Below the pieces are notes generated by a model, which worked only from the letters and a program-made list of their open reading frames with translations, did no database searches and was not told where the DNA came from. A program made the position numbers and the translations under genes. A stretch of 64,000 nt of DNA from QHCE01 sp041743105 (GTDB lineage: Bacteria > Actinomycetota > Actinomycetes > Mycobacteriales > QHCE01). Positions 43,086 to 50,450 of the stretch are shown here, piece by piece (positions within the stretch are counted from its first letter, which is position 1; the number at the start of each line of letters is the position of its first letter). The stretch lies in assembly GCA_041743105.1 (NCBI GenBank), contig JBGTNI010000015.1, positions 1 to 64,000 of the forward strand, read 5' to 3'.

Positions 43086-44531
43086 TCACGCCACCAAGGC
43101 AGACTGTAACCGTTGCCGAAGAGACCGGACCTCCGGAAGATTACGGCTTTGTCGAAGATTGGAAAGGTCGTGATCAAGATCCTGAAGCACTTTACGGGAT
43201 CGAGGGGAGGCCACAGCCGACATGCGATCGACTGCGGTCTCGGCAAGCCCTAAGCCGCGATAGAGATCGCCTTTCTTGATATGTGCCCGCGCAAGCCAAG
43301 CGCCGAAAAATAGCGCGTCCCTAGGACGATCGGGTCCCGTTTGGTCCACCTCAGCAGCAAGCAGGCGCTCTGCTTCGTCAAGCTGTGATCGCGCGCTCCG
43401 CGGGGTGAGAAGACTTAGAAGTAGCATGCTGTGGCCTTGGTATGTGTCCGCTGCGGTCGAATCCAGCCAGTACAAGTAACTTGGTCGTCCGCCAGATTGT
43501 TGTGCTTGCTCAAATAGCTGCCTGACGTGCGCAGATGCCGATTGAAAGCCATACACGTTCCCCGTGATCGCATGGGCGTGCGCTACCCGTGTCATTGCCA
43601 CAGTGCGCACGATGGGATGGGCTTTACCAGCTGCTCTGACTGCCGCCTCTGCGAGCGCACTAGCCTCGTGAGGCTGGTTTCGATGCGCAGCCTGATAGGA
43701 CATAAACGACAAGATATGCGCCCCTAGGCCGTGATCGTTTACGCTGTGCGTTGCCTGCAACCCGAGGCGGAAGTACCGCTGCGCGAGGCCATGAAGCTCA
43801 GCGTCAAAGGCCATCCAGCCCGCGATCTGAGCCAGTGTGGCTAATGTCGAGACCAGGCTCTGCGCAGTGCCCTTTTCAGTAAACGCTCCATTATGCAGGT
43901 AGCCGTTGACCTGGCGAATTGCGATTCCGATCTGCTTCAGGTTTTCTTTACTTCCGCCGTCCAGATCGTCCATGCGGCGGAAAGCGCCAATCAACGACGT
44001 GAAGTACTCCAACAGGGCTGGCGAAACCTTGGTGTCGGAAAATCCCGAGGCACCGAGAACCTTCTCAAAAGCACCCGGCTGTGGAACATTGCCGATCTGC
44101 CCCACGTACTGCCACGCTGGGGCCGTCAAGGCCGTGCCCGACACTGCCATGAAAACTCGACGATCCGAATCGAACACATCCCCGCCATTCGCTAACCAAC
44201 CAGAAATAAGAGCTTTCGTTCCCTGCAAATCCCACGACACCCACGTACCGTCATCTGCCGCCACGCACAGCGGGGATCGTGCTACCCCGGGCCACAGCTG
44301 CGAAACCGCCACCGGGGCACCGGTCGCCTGTGACAACACATGAGCCACCAGCGTCGGCAACGGCTGACGCGGGACTCGAGATGAATTTATCCATTCCGAC
44401 ACCGTGGTCCGCGACACATAACCCACACCCATCTCGCGATTAACCTCATGCGCCAACCGCGCCACCGACCACCCGACCCCTTCCAGTAGCGATGCCAAAA
44501 CAGCGCTACGCCGTCCAATAGGCCCATCTGC
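43086..44531 (-). CDS. HTH/TPR-like transcriptional regulator (paralogue 2)
   Basis: About 481 aa from GTG 44531 (GGGGGTGG upstream). HTH: GVGWSVARLAHEVNREMGVG then YVSRTTVSEWINSSRVPRQP. TPR-like body: AQIAGWMAFDAELHGLAQRY, the same motif as QIAGWMAYDAGEQGLAQRYF in paralogue 1. The two share layout throughout but are clearly diverged. The longer ORF start at 44576 reads a Cys/Gly-rich lead without homology and is unlikely. Upstream lie two tandem copies of the family 2 structured repeat, which may be its regulatory region. Confidence 0.83.
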   Translation of the reverse strand, partial: ADGPIGRRSAVLASLLEGVGWSVARLAHEVNREMGVGYVSRTTVSEWINSSRVPRQPLPTLVAHVLSQATGAPVAVSQLWPGVARSPLCVAADDGTWVSWDLQGTKALISGWLANGGDVFDSDRRVFMAVSGTALTAPAWQYVGQIGNVPQPGAFEKVLGASGFSDTKVSPALLEYFTSLIGAFRRMDDLDGGSKENLKQIGIAIRQVNGYLHNGAFTEKGTAQSLVSTLATLAQIAGWMAFDAELHGLAQRYFRLGLQATHSVNDHGLGAHILSFMSYQAAHRNQPHEASALAEAAVRAAGKAHPIVRTVAMTRVAHAHAITGNVYGFQSASAHVRQLFEQAQQSGGRPSYLYWLDSTAADTYQGHSMLLLSLLTPRSARSQLDEAERLLAAEVDQTGPDRPRDALFFGAWLARAHIKKGDLYRGLGLAETAVDRMSAVASPRSRKVLQDLDHDLSNLRQSRNLPEVRSLRQRLQSALVA

Positions 44532-44586
44532 CACGCCACCACCCCCACACACAGCCGCCCGCGCACAACCATGCACTGAATCGATC

Positions 44587-44644
44587 GTTACTAGGTCAAT
44601 CGAAAAGTAGCCAAAATTTGTAGGCCAGGATGCACTGCTTTTGG
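44587..44644 (+). repeat. Two-hairpin structured repeat, family 2 copy 1
   Basis: Hairpin 1: GTTACT (44587-44592), 13-nt loop, AGTAGC (44606-44611). Hairpin 2: CCAAAA (44611-44616) with TTTTGG (44639-44644) and GTAG with CTGC inside. It is the first of a tandem pair (period 71 bp) upstream of HTH/TPR paralogue 2. Confidence 0.65.
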
Positions 44645-44657
44645 TGCTGAGCCGATC

Positions 44658-44718
44658 GTTACTAAGTCAGCCCGAAAGTAGCTAGGTTTGCAGGTAAAAA
44701 GGCTGCACTTATCTAGCT
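44658..44718 (+). repeat. Two-hairpin structured repeat, family 2 copy 2
   Basis: Hairpin 1: GTTACT (44658-44663), loop AAGTCAGCCCGAA, AGTAGC (44677-44682). Hairpin 2: AGCTAG (44680-44685) with CTAGCT (44713-44718) and TGCAG (44689-44693) with CTGCA (44703-44707). It is similar over about 95 bp to copy 3 at 62.3 kb (roughly 80% by eye), including downstream flank TCTAGC...CTGATT. Confidence 0.7.
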
Positions 44719-44802
44719 GCTTACGTCCTGATTTTTAATCGGGGCAAGGATAACCCGCTCCAGCGCCAAGAAGAAGAGTTGATGTTAATAAAGGCCGCCT
44801 AA

Positions 44803-44899
44803 GCGCCAATTACGCGCTATCCCGGCTCAAACCGACGCATCGGCGGTGCCGAGGCGAACACCGTCGTGTGCTACGAATGCCCTACTGCCGAACACTCTA
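44803..44899. repeat. Probable decayed copy of family 1 repeat (copy F)
   Basis: The right end CCTACTGCCGAACACTCTAA (44881-44900) matches 17 of 20 positions of the right arm of copy A and, as in copies C-E, contains the stop codon of the adjacent gene (DUF3159, TAG at 44897-44899 on the minus strand). A possible left arm GCGCCAATT is at 44803-44811. Internal arms are not clear. Confidence 0.4.
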
Positions 44900-45586
44900 A
44901 GTACGCGGCGTGGGCTCTGCCGCGTCAACGATGAGCTGCTCGCGGGCCACAACCTTTCGCCCGTAATAGACGGTGAATGCAAACGCCGCAGCATACGGCG
45001 CAATACCGAGAATCCGCGCAATGCCTAGGCCCACGGTCATCTCCGAAAGGTACAGCCACAGCTGCACCCCACCACGCACGAGGAAGACCCCGCACCACAA
45101 CAGCGACAAAGCACTGAACGCGCGAAGTAACCGAGGGCGAGTGCGCCAATCGGCGTAGCTGCCCGTCACGATGGACCAGACGTAACCCACCAACGGCCTT
45201 CCCACCGCCGCCGAACCGGCGAAAGCCAGGCCGTACACGAAGTTGGTGATGATCCCTGGCAAGAAAAAATCCTGTGCCCGGCCGGTTTTAGCCGCGATCA
45301 GTGCCGCGAACGCAACCCCGAGTAAACCTGTGAGCGCATGGCGCGGTGAATCCCGCCGAACTAGCCGGTACCCCGCGATCAGGATCGCGGCGGCGACCGC
45401 AGACCAGATCGCCGCCTGCAACGAGGTGAACACATACACCCCGACGAACACCACAATGGGTAGCGAGCTCTCCACCATGCCCCGTACGCCGCCGATCTGA
45501 TCGGTTACGGCGTCGCGCAACGAAGCATCGGCGCTAGCGCGCGCTGGAGCGGTTGAGCGAGGAGGAGACTGCGCCGGGTTACTCAC
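44897..45586 (-). CDS. DUF3159 membrane protein
   Basis: A 229-aa polytopic membrane protein (about five to six helices) of the DUF3159 family, corresponding to Rv2693c in the collinear M. tuberculosis block. Marked segments are LPIVVFVGVYVFTSLQAAIW, GIITNFVYGLAFAGSAAVGR and GLGIARILGIAPYAAAFAFT. The GTG start overlaps the OB-fold gene stop by 4 bp (GTGA), so translation is coupled. The fixed order OB-fold/DUF3159 in actinobacteria suggests a shared role, not yet defined. Confidence 0.9.
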   Translation of the reverse strand: MSNPAQSPPRSTAPARASADASLRDAVTDQIGGVRGMVESSLPIVVFVGVYVFTSLQAAIWSAVAAAILIAGYRLVRRDSPRHALTGLLGVAFAALIAAKTGRAQDFFLPGIITNFVYGLAFAGSAAVGRPLVGYVWSIVTGSYADWRTRPRLLRAFSALSLLWCGVFLVRGGVQLWLYLSEMTVGLGIARILGIAPYAAAFAFTVYYGRKVVAREQLIVDAAEPTPRT

Positions 45587-45969
45587 GATTGGCCTGCTTC
45601 CAGCGTGTACATAGGGTTGAAGATCACTTTACGGCCTTCACGAATGGCGACCCGACCGCGTACCCGCAGCTGTGCACCCGCGACTATCCCGCCAATGGTG
45701 GAACGGCCCAGCCAAACCAGCGTCACGCTGCCGCTGTCGTCGAAGAACTCTGCCTCTACCGTTGGACTACCAACCGCACCCCCAGGAATATGCTGCACTG
45801 CCCGAAGCCGTCCGTACAACTCGACCAGGCCGCCCCGGTCACACATTGCCGTAGATGTAGCGCCGCGCCGTTGACGTTGGCGTCGCAGCTGCGAGGCCTC
45901 GAGTTCCTCGTCGGATTTGATGAGCCACCGCAGAAAACCAGGTTCAGCGTCGGATGCGAATTCAGCCAC
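45583..45969 (-). CDS. OB-fold nucleic-acid-binding protein
   Basis: A 128-aa protein from GTG 45969, chosen because GGAGGG lies 3-8 nt upstream. The longer ORF runs into the family 1 repeat and is not coding. After a charged N-terminal helix (FLRWLIKSDEELEASQLRRQ) comes an OB-fold barrel: LVELYGRLRAVQHIPGG, VEAEFFDDSGSVTLVWLGR, GAQLRVRGRVAIREGRKVIF. It corresponds to Rv2694c by position. It probably binds single-stranded nucleic acid. Its mRNA is separated from the upstream DUF3710 gene by repeat copy C. Confidence 0.88.
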   Translation of the reverse strand: MAEFASDAEPGFLRWLIKSDEELEASQLRRQRQRRGATSTAMCDRGGLVELYGRLRAVQHIPGGAVGSPTVEAEFFDDSGSVTLVWLGRSTIGGIVAGAQLRVRGRVAIREGRKVIFNPMYTLEAGQS

Positions 45970-45993
45970 GGACCCTCCGTCGTTATGAACCTT

Positions 45994-46162
45994 GCCAATT
46001 GGTCCCCACCAAGGCCGCAGGAACCGACGACTACGAAGGTAGGTGACGCGACCAAAGACATCGGAACGCCGGCAGTTTACTGCCAAGGCCGCAGGAACCG
46101 CCGCGTGCACACAGTAGGCAAGGCGGCTCAAGATATCGGAACGCCGGCAGGGACCTACTGGC
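45994..46162. repeat. Nested palindromic repeat, family 1 copy C (internally duplicated)
   Basis: Outer arms GCCAATTGGTCCC (45994-46006) and GGGACCTACTGGC (46150-46162) pair at 11 of 13 positions. The interior module occurs twice: CCAAGGCCGCAGGAACCG at 46009 and 46083, and ATCGGAACGCCGGCAG at 46060 and 46135, a tandem duplication of about 75 bp. The right arm carries the stop codon of DUF3710 (TAG at 46155-46157, minus strand). Confidence 0.85.
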
Positions 46163-47072
46163 GGGTCAGGGCAAGTTCGTCATCGTCGGCGAACGGTAGA
46201 CCTCTGATCTCAATGGTCTCGTCCGCTACCGGTCCGAAGCGCTCACGGTAGGTCGCTCCGGCCAGATACGACGACCGGGTAGGCACCTGCTCCCGACCCG
46301 GCAGCGGTTCATCGACCAGCCTCCGGCCGCGTGCGACGGGCTGCTCGGTCACACGCGCTTGCGGCTGGTTCTTTGCCACGGGCGCGATCTGCTCCGGCAA
46401 CCTCATCGGAAGCGGATCGCGCACCGGTCGTGGCTCGCTACCGCGAACCACGACCATGTTGCGAAGCACCTGGATCAGGGCCTGCCCGGCAGCGGGATCA
46501 CTCGCGGCGGCACCGGTGAACATGGCCCGAATAAACCAGCGAGGCCCATCGATTCCGAGGAAACGCACCAGCTGGCGACCACTCTGGCTGGGTAGATTCG
46601 CCAACAGCTCCACGTCGAACTCGCCCTCACAATCGCGGGGCGAGTAGTTCTCAGCTTCCATTTTCACCCGCAGGTCGTGGCGGATGCCGGTCCAAGCACT
46701 GTCCTCTAACGGAGCCGCGAACGGAATCACCTGCAGCGCACTGCCACCATGCACCAGCACGATTGCGCTGACATGGCCGTCCTCCACCTGCGGGTGAATG
46801 TTCACACCAGGCAGCACGGGCACCCGCAGCGCGCCCAGGTCCACCCGAATGAACTCGTCGCGGGGCGCGACCGAAAGGTCGAACGGACCGCTGATGTGCG
46901 TGGTCGCCGCCGTCACTCCAGCGGCATCGTCCCAGGTGAGGCGGCCTAAGCCCTCGTCACCGGTGCTGTCCCGGAACGGATAGTCACTGGTTGGCTGGCC
47001 CAGGTCGCCAAAGTCGCGGGCGTCTAACTCCGCTTCCTGATCGACATGTCTGCCTCGTCCTCGGCGAAACAT
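46155..47072 (-). CDS. DUF3710 protein
   Basis: About 305 aa from ATG 47072 (AGGAG 11 nt upstream; GTG 47081 is closer to the AGGAG and less likely). Conserved DUF3710 segments are FDLSVAPRDEFIRVDLGALR, VSAIVLVHGGSALQVIPFAA and DGPRWFIRAMFTGAAASDPA. It matches Rv2696c by position. Soluble, function unknown. The last codons CGC-CAG-TAG are supplied by the arm of repeat copy C, so the C-terminus has been set by that insertion. Confidence 0.9.
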   Translation of the reverse strand: MFRRGRGRHVDQEAELDARDFGDLGQPTSDYPFRDSTGDEGLGRLTWDDAAGVTAATTHISGPFDLSVAPRDEFIRVDLGALRVPVLPGVNIHPQVEDGHVSAIVLVHGGSALQVIPFAAPLEDSAWTGIRHDLRVKMEAENYSPRDCEGEFDVELLANLPSQSGRQLVRFLGIDGPRWFIRAMFTGAAASDPAAGQALIQVLRNMVVVRGSEPRPVRDPLPMRLPEQIAPVAKNQPQARVTEQPVARGRRLVDEPLPGREQVPTRSSYLAGATYRERFGPVADETIEIRGLPFADDDELALTRQ

Positions 47073-47163
47073 CGCTGGCACTTCTCCTCTCGCCGGCTAT
47101 TGAGTACCGACTATGCAGTCAACCTTCTCAGTATGCCCACCAGATTGGTGATGAGTAAGCGCA

Positions 47164-47268
47164 CCCGTCAATAGGTTACGGGCAAGGGCCCGCAGGAGCC
47201 GCCATCTACCAAGAAATGTGGCCCAAGGCAGCCAACGCAACGAACGACGCTAAGGACCTATTGGCGGG
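47164..47268. repeat. Nested palindromic repeat, family 1 copy D
   Basis: Outer arms CCCGTCAATAGGT (47164-47176) and ACCTATTGGCGGG (47256-47268) pair over 13 positions with a single T-G wobble. At this position copy A has C-G and copy B has T-A. An inner GGAGCCGCC-like arm pairs with GGCAGCC with one mismatch. It lies between dut and DUF3710, and its right arm contains the dut stop codon (47258-47260). Confidence 0.85.
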
Positions 47269-47728
47269 AGCTCGAAAAGCCGCCGGTGGATCCATGGCCG
47301 TCGGAACCCCGGGCGGATGTCGGCAGCTGATCCACCGGAGTGAATTGTGCAGCGGCAACCGGCTGGATCACCAACTGCGCGATACGGTCGCCGCGCATGA
47401 TCTCGACGGTGGACCTCGGGTCAAGGTTGATCAAGTTCACCAAGATCTCGCCCCGATAGCCAGCGTCTACGGTCCCGGGAGCATTCACCATGGAAATACC
47501 GCAGCGCGCAGCCAACCCGGAACGGGGGTGAACGAACGCCGCATACCCCGGCGGAACCGCGATCGCGATCCCAGTGGGCACCAGGGCACGTTCACCGGGC
47601 GCAAGTGCAACGTCTGACGCAGCTACCAGATCTGCTCCCGCATCACCGGGGTGGGCGTAACCGGGCAGCGGAAGCGACGGGTCCAGCCGTCTGATCGGTA
47701 TCGAGACCTTTGGAGTCATGCTGGTCAT
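47258..47728 (-). CDS. dut: Deoxyuridine 5'-triphosphate nucleotidohydrolase
   Basis: Hydrolyses dUTP to dUMP and pyrophosphate, which keeps uracil out of DNA and feeds thymidylate synthesis by ThyX. The 156-aa trimeric dUTPase has all five motifs: AGADL, PRSGLAARCGISMVNAPGTV, YRGEILVNLINLD, RGDRIAQLVI, and the C-terminal arm GSTGGFSSSR that closes over the active site. ATG 47719 with better ribosome binding site spacing is an alternative start. The last codons CGC-CAA-TAG lie in repeat copy D. Confidence 0.95.
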   Translation of the reverse strand: MTSMTPKVSIPIRRLDPSLPLPGYAHPGDAGADLVAASDVALAPGERALVPTGIAIAVPPGYAAFVHPRSGLAARCGISMVNAPGTVDAGYRGEILVNLINLDPRSTVEIMRGDRIAQLVIQPVAAAQFTPVDQLPTSARGSDGHGSTGGFSSSRQ

Positions 47729-47782
47729 CCTCTCCAGACAGGGATTGGCGCTCGGATGCGCCCGTCATCGTAGGCTCATACC

Positions 47783-48301
47783 GTGACATCACGACCACAA
47801 CGAACCGGACCCGCCGCCACCGCGCCGACAGCGCCGGATTCGTTGTTTCGCGAGCGCTGGCGCGCGCCGTGGTGGTACTGGTTGGCCGGGTTCGCCCTGG
47901 CTTGCGCCGCTGCGGCCGCAATTCACTTGGGCTACCCGGGACTGCGAGCCTTCGCACCCTATCTGGTGACCGTGTCGCTCGTGGCCGGATTGCTATGGTG
48001 GCTCGGCAGAATTAAGGTCTGCGTCACCGCAGACACCCTCTACGTCGATGACGCCGTGCTGCCACGGCGCGCGATCGTCTCGGCAGCCGCGCTGTCGGAC
48101 GAAGACTATCGAGTCGCGCTGGGTCTACACTTCGACCCGTTGGCCTTTGTAGTGCGCCGACCATGGCTTCGCGGCGCGGTGCTGATCAGACTCTGCGATC
48201 CCGACGACCCCACGCCGTACTGGATCGTGAGCAGCGCACGTCCCGTCGAGCTTGCCGCCGCGCTAGGCGGCGGGAGCGCTCGTCAGCTCGACGCGCTCTA
48301 G
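47783..48301 (+). CDS. DUF3093 membrane protein
   Basis: A 172-aa protein with two transmembrane helices near the N-terminus (APWWYWLAGFALACAAAAAI and APYLVTVSLVAGLLWWLGR). A C-terminal cytoplasmic PH-like domain follows (RIKVCVTADTLYVDDAVLPR, RGAVLIRLCDPDDPTPYWIV). It is DUF3093, Rv2698 position. The GTG start is 54 bp from the divergent dut. The stop codon abuts repeat copy E. Confidence 0.9.
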   Translation: MTSRPQRTGPAATAPTAPDSLFRERWRAPWWYWLAGFALACAAAAAIHLGYPGLRAFAPYLVTVSLVAGLLWWLGRIKVCVTADTLYVDDAVLPRRAIVSAAALSDEDYRVALGLHFDPLAFVVRRPWLRGAVLIRLCDPDDPTPYWIVSSARPVELAAALGGGSARQLDAL

Positions 48302-48430
48302 GAGCGAGCGCCAATTGGTCATCTGCCAAGGCCGCAGGAGCCGCCGCGTACGAAAATGGAGCGCAGCGGAATAGCGTGGAAAGGCGGCTCGAGAACAGTG
48401 AACGCTGGCAGGGGCCAATTGGGGACGCTC
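48302..48430. repeat. Nested palindromic repeat, family 1 copy E
   Basis: It fills the space between the convergent stops of DUF3093 and DUF4193. Arms are GAGCG (48302) with CGCTC (48426), CCAATTGG (48311-48318) with CCAATTGG (48415-48422), CTGCC (48323) with GGCAG (48407), and GAGCCGCC (48338-48345) with GGCGGCTC (48383-48390), forming one long cruciform-like hairpin. Here the outer arm is AATTGG/CCAATT instead of AATAGG/CCTATT, a compensated change. It could act as a bidirectional terminator. Confidence 0.88.
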
Positions 48431-48729
48431 TAATCGCATTCGGTGCAGATCAACTCCCCCCCGCGCTCCCCGGCCAGCTGGCTGCGGTGATGCACAAGAA
48501 AACAGCTTGAGCAACGGAACTCGTCGTTTTGCATCGGTAACACCTTGACGATGAGTTCCTCACCGGAGAGGTCAGCGCCGGGAAGCTCAAAGCCCTCGGC
48601 GACCTCAGCCTCGTCAACGTCCACACTGCCAGACTGAGCTTCCGTCCGGCGTGCTTTGAGTTCTTCGAGGCTGTCCTCCCCTATGTCGGAATCGTCAGTG
48701 CGACGCGGTGCGTCGTAATCGGTGGCCAT
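48430..48729 (-). CDS. DUF4193 zinc-binding-like protein
   Basis: A 99-aa protein highly conserved in actinobacteria (Rv2699c position). It starts MATDYDAPRRTDDSDIGEDS, contains SLEELKARRTEAQSGSVDVD and ELPGADLSGEELIVKVLPMQ, and ends in a two-pair cysteine motif CSSCFLVHHR...CTECD suggestive of zinc. Function unknown. It is divergent from cei and convergent with DUF3093. Confidence 0.93.
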   Translation of the reverse strand: MATDYDAPRRTDDSDIGEDSLEELKARRTEAQSGSVDVDEAEVAEGFELPGADLSGEELIVKVLPMQNDEFRCSSCFLVHHRSQLAGERGGELICTECD

Positions 48730-48912
48730 TCTGGTTTTTATCTCCTACGCAAATTTTTCGACCACATAGGCTTGTGGGCGCGAAACCTTACCGCTTCGCG
48801 GTAAGTGATACACACGCGGCACCTCATCTGTTCCCGTTGTGACACGGACGACACCTTTCGGTACCGCTAAGCTGCTGTACATGCGACACGCACGGGGCCA
48901 CAGGAGCAAAGC

Positions 48913-49416
48913 ATGACCCTTGGAAGAGCTCGAGCCCTCGCGGTGTTGGGCATTATGGCACTCATTGCGATCATCGCCGTGGTGTGGACCATCACTCGTG
49001 ACGATCAAGACGATTCGACCAACGCCAACGCATGCACGACCAGCGCCATAGCTGCAGAAGTGCCAGAGCCCGACCAGGTCAAACTACGAGTTCTCAACGC
49101 AACAGACCGGGGCGGACTCGCTACCACAGTCGCCACCGCGTTCAAGAGTCGCGGCTTCAACGTGGTGGCGGTAGGCAACTCCCCCGACATCCTTACCGGA
49201 ACTGCCGAGGTTCGTTTCGGCGCCAAGGCGGTGGGCGCCGCGCACCTGGTCCGGGCGCAGGTCACCGATGCGAGACCGATCGCCGACGACAGAAAAGACG
49301 ACGTGGTTGTGATCGTATTGGGCCCCGAATTCACCAACCTCAACGCGGAGGACAACGTTGAGGCCACCCTCAAGGCGTTGGGTAAGCCAGTACGTCCGAA
49401 GCTGACCTGCGAATAA
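48913..49416 (+). CDS. cei: Cell envelope integrity protein Cei-like (LytR_C domain)
   Basis: A 167-aa protein with one N-terminal transmembrane anchor (ALAVLGIMALIAIIAVVWTI, residues 8-27) and an extracytoplasmic LytR C-terminal-type domain (KLRVLNATDRGGLATTVATA, VVVIVLGPEFTNL). An AGGAG ribosome binding site lies upstream. It matches Rv2700 (cei) by position; in mycobacteria that protein supports envelope integrity and virulence. The role here is by homology. Confidence 0.85.
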   Translation: MTLGRARALAVLGIMALIAIIAVVWTITRDDQDDSTNANACTTSAIAAEVPEPDQVKLRVLNATDRGGLATTVATAFKSRGFNVVAVGNSPDILTGTAEVRFGAKAVGAAHLVRAQVTDARPIADDRKDDVVVIVLGPEFTNLNAEDNVEATLKALGKPVRPKLTCE

Positions 49417-49454
49417 ACAGCTCGCTGAAGCGTCTGTCTACTACGCGACATGAC

Positions 49455-50264
49455 TTAGGATTCTCCGCCGGCCATCAGCGGATCGTAGTCGGCATTGGCC
49501 GCCACCAACGCATCGTGCAACTGACCGTGGACCGCCTTACCTGCGGCCAACGTCATCGTCGGACCGAAGGAGCCCCCCAGCAGGCCGCTAACCCGACCAC
49601 CCGCCTCGGTCACCATCAGGATTCCCGCTGCGGCATCCCAGCGCTGAGCGCCCTGCTCGTAATAACCATCGAGGCGCCCCTCTGCTACGAAGCACAGATC
49701 CAGCGCGCAGGCACCGGCGCGCCGAATGTCGCGTACCTGCGGCAGCAACGCCGCGACTACAACACCCTGGCGCGCGCGGCGACGTGCGTCATAGCTGAAT
49801 CCGGTGGCAACCAACGCTTGCTCCAAGCCGGCGGGTGTAGAACACACCAAGCGGCGCCCATCGCGCCACGCGCCCTCACCGACCACTGCGTGCCATTGTT
49901 CGCCGGTGGCCGGATTTCGCACTACTCCCACCACCGGCTCACCGTCTCGCTCCACTGCGATCGAGATGGCGTAATGCGGGTGCCCGTATAGGTAGTTGAC
50001 GGTACCGTCGATGGGATCGATCACCCACCGTAGTCCGTTGCGGGAGGGCCGCCGACCACCCTCCTCCCCGAGCACGCCATCGTCGGGGCGTTCGGCAACG
50101 ATCGCGTCTACGATGAGCCGTTCGGCTGCCCGGTCGACTGCGGTCACCACATCGGTGGGAGTAGATTTCGTACCGACCTCGGCACGGGCCTGCTGCCAGG
50201 CGGCTTGGGTGAGTTCGCCTGCCTGATAGGCAAGTCGGCTTGCCAGCGATAACAACTCGCGCAT
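49455..50264 (-). CDS. suhB: Inositol-monophosphatase family protein
   Basis: Mg-dependent phosphatase of 269 aa that would release inositol from inositol-1-phosphate for phosphatidylinositol and mannoside synthesis. Metal and catalytic motifs are GVLGEEGGRR (Glu), WVIDPIDGTVNYLYGHP and the C-terminal RWDAAAGILMVTEAGG, all intact. It corresponds to Rv2701c. The ppgK gene that stands between suhB and sigA in M. tuberculosis is missing here. Confidence 0.93.
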   Translation of the reverse strand: MRELLSLASRLAYQAGELTQAAWQQARAEVGTKSTPTDVVTAVDRAAERLIVDAIVAERPDDGVLGEEGGRRPSRNGLRWVIDPIDGTVNYLYGHPHYAISIAVERDGEPVVGVVRNPATGEQWHAVVGEGAWRDGRRLVCSTPAGLEQALVATGFSYDARRRARQGVVVAALLPQVRDIRRAGACALDLCFVAEGRLDGYYEQGAQRWDAAAGILMVTEAGGRVSGLLGGSFGPTMTLAAGKAVHGQLHDALVAANADYDPLMAGGES

Positions 50265-50429
50265 AATTCCCGTCTTAACGGTTGACTTTCAGCGCTCTAC
50301 TAGGTCCGTGGGGCGCGACAGCAAAAATCACGGCGGTACAATTACGTCATAGACCGTAACAAGCCTGGCGAGCACCGCCTCATGCCATGCGCGACAGGTG
50401 CAGCGAGGTCGCCGGTAGCAACGAGCGAC

Positions 50430-50450
50430 GCAGTTGGTGACATACCTACG
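50430..50450. repeat. Short motif shared with 25.2 kb
   Basis: The 21-nt stretch here and that at 25194-25214 agree at 19 positions around the core GTGACATAC. Here it lies 78 bp upstream of sigA in the suhB/sigA divergent region. Meaning unknown; a protein-binding site or a mobile-element scar are both possible. Confidence 0.35.

Noticed and set aside
44587..44718. Tandem 71-bp repeats considered as a CRISPR array
   Set aside because: Only two units, the conserved and variable parts alternate as hairpins instead of repeat/spacer, and there are no cas genes.
44587..44718. Family 2 repeat considered as integron attC sites
   Set aside because: The GTTRRRY core is not matched (GTTACTA), no integrase or cassette arrangement is present, and spacing is constant.
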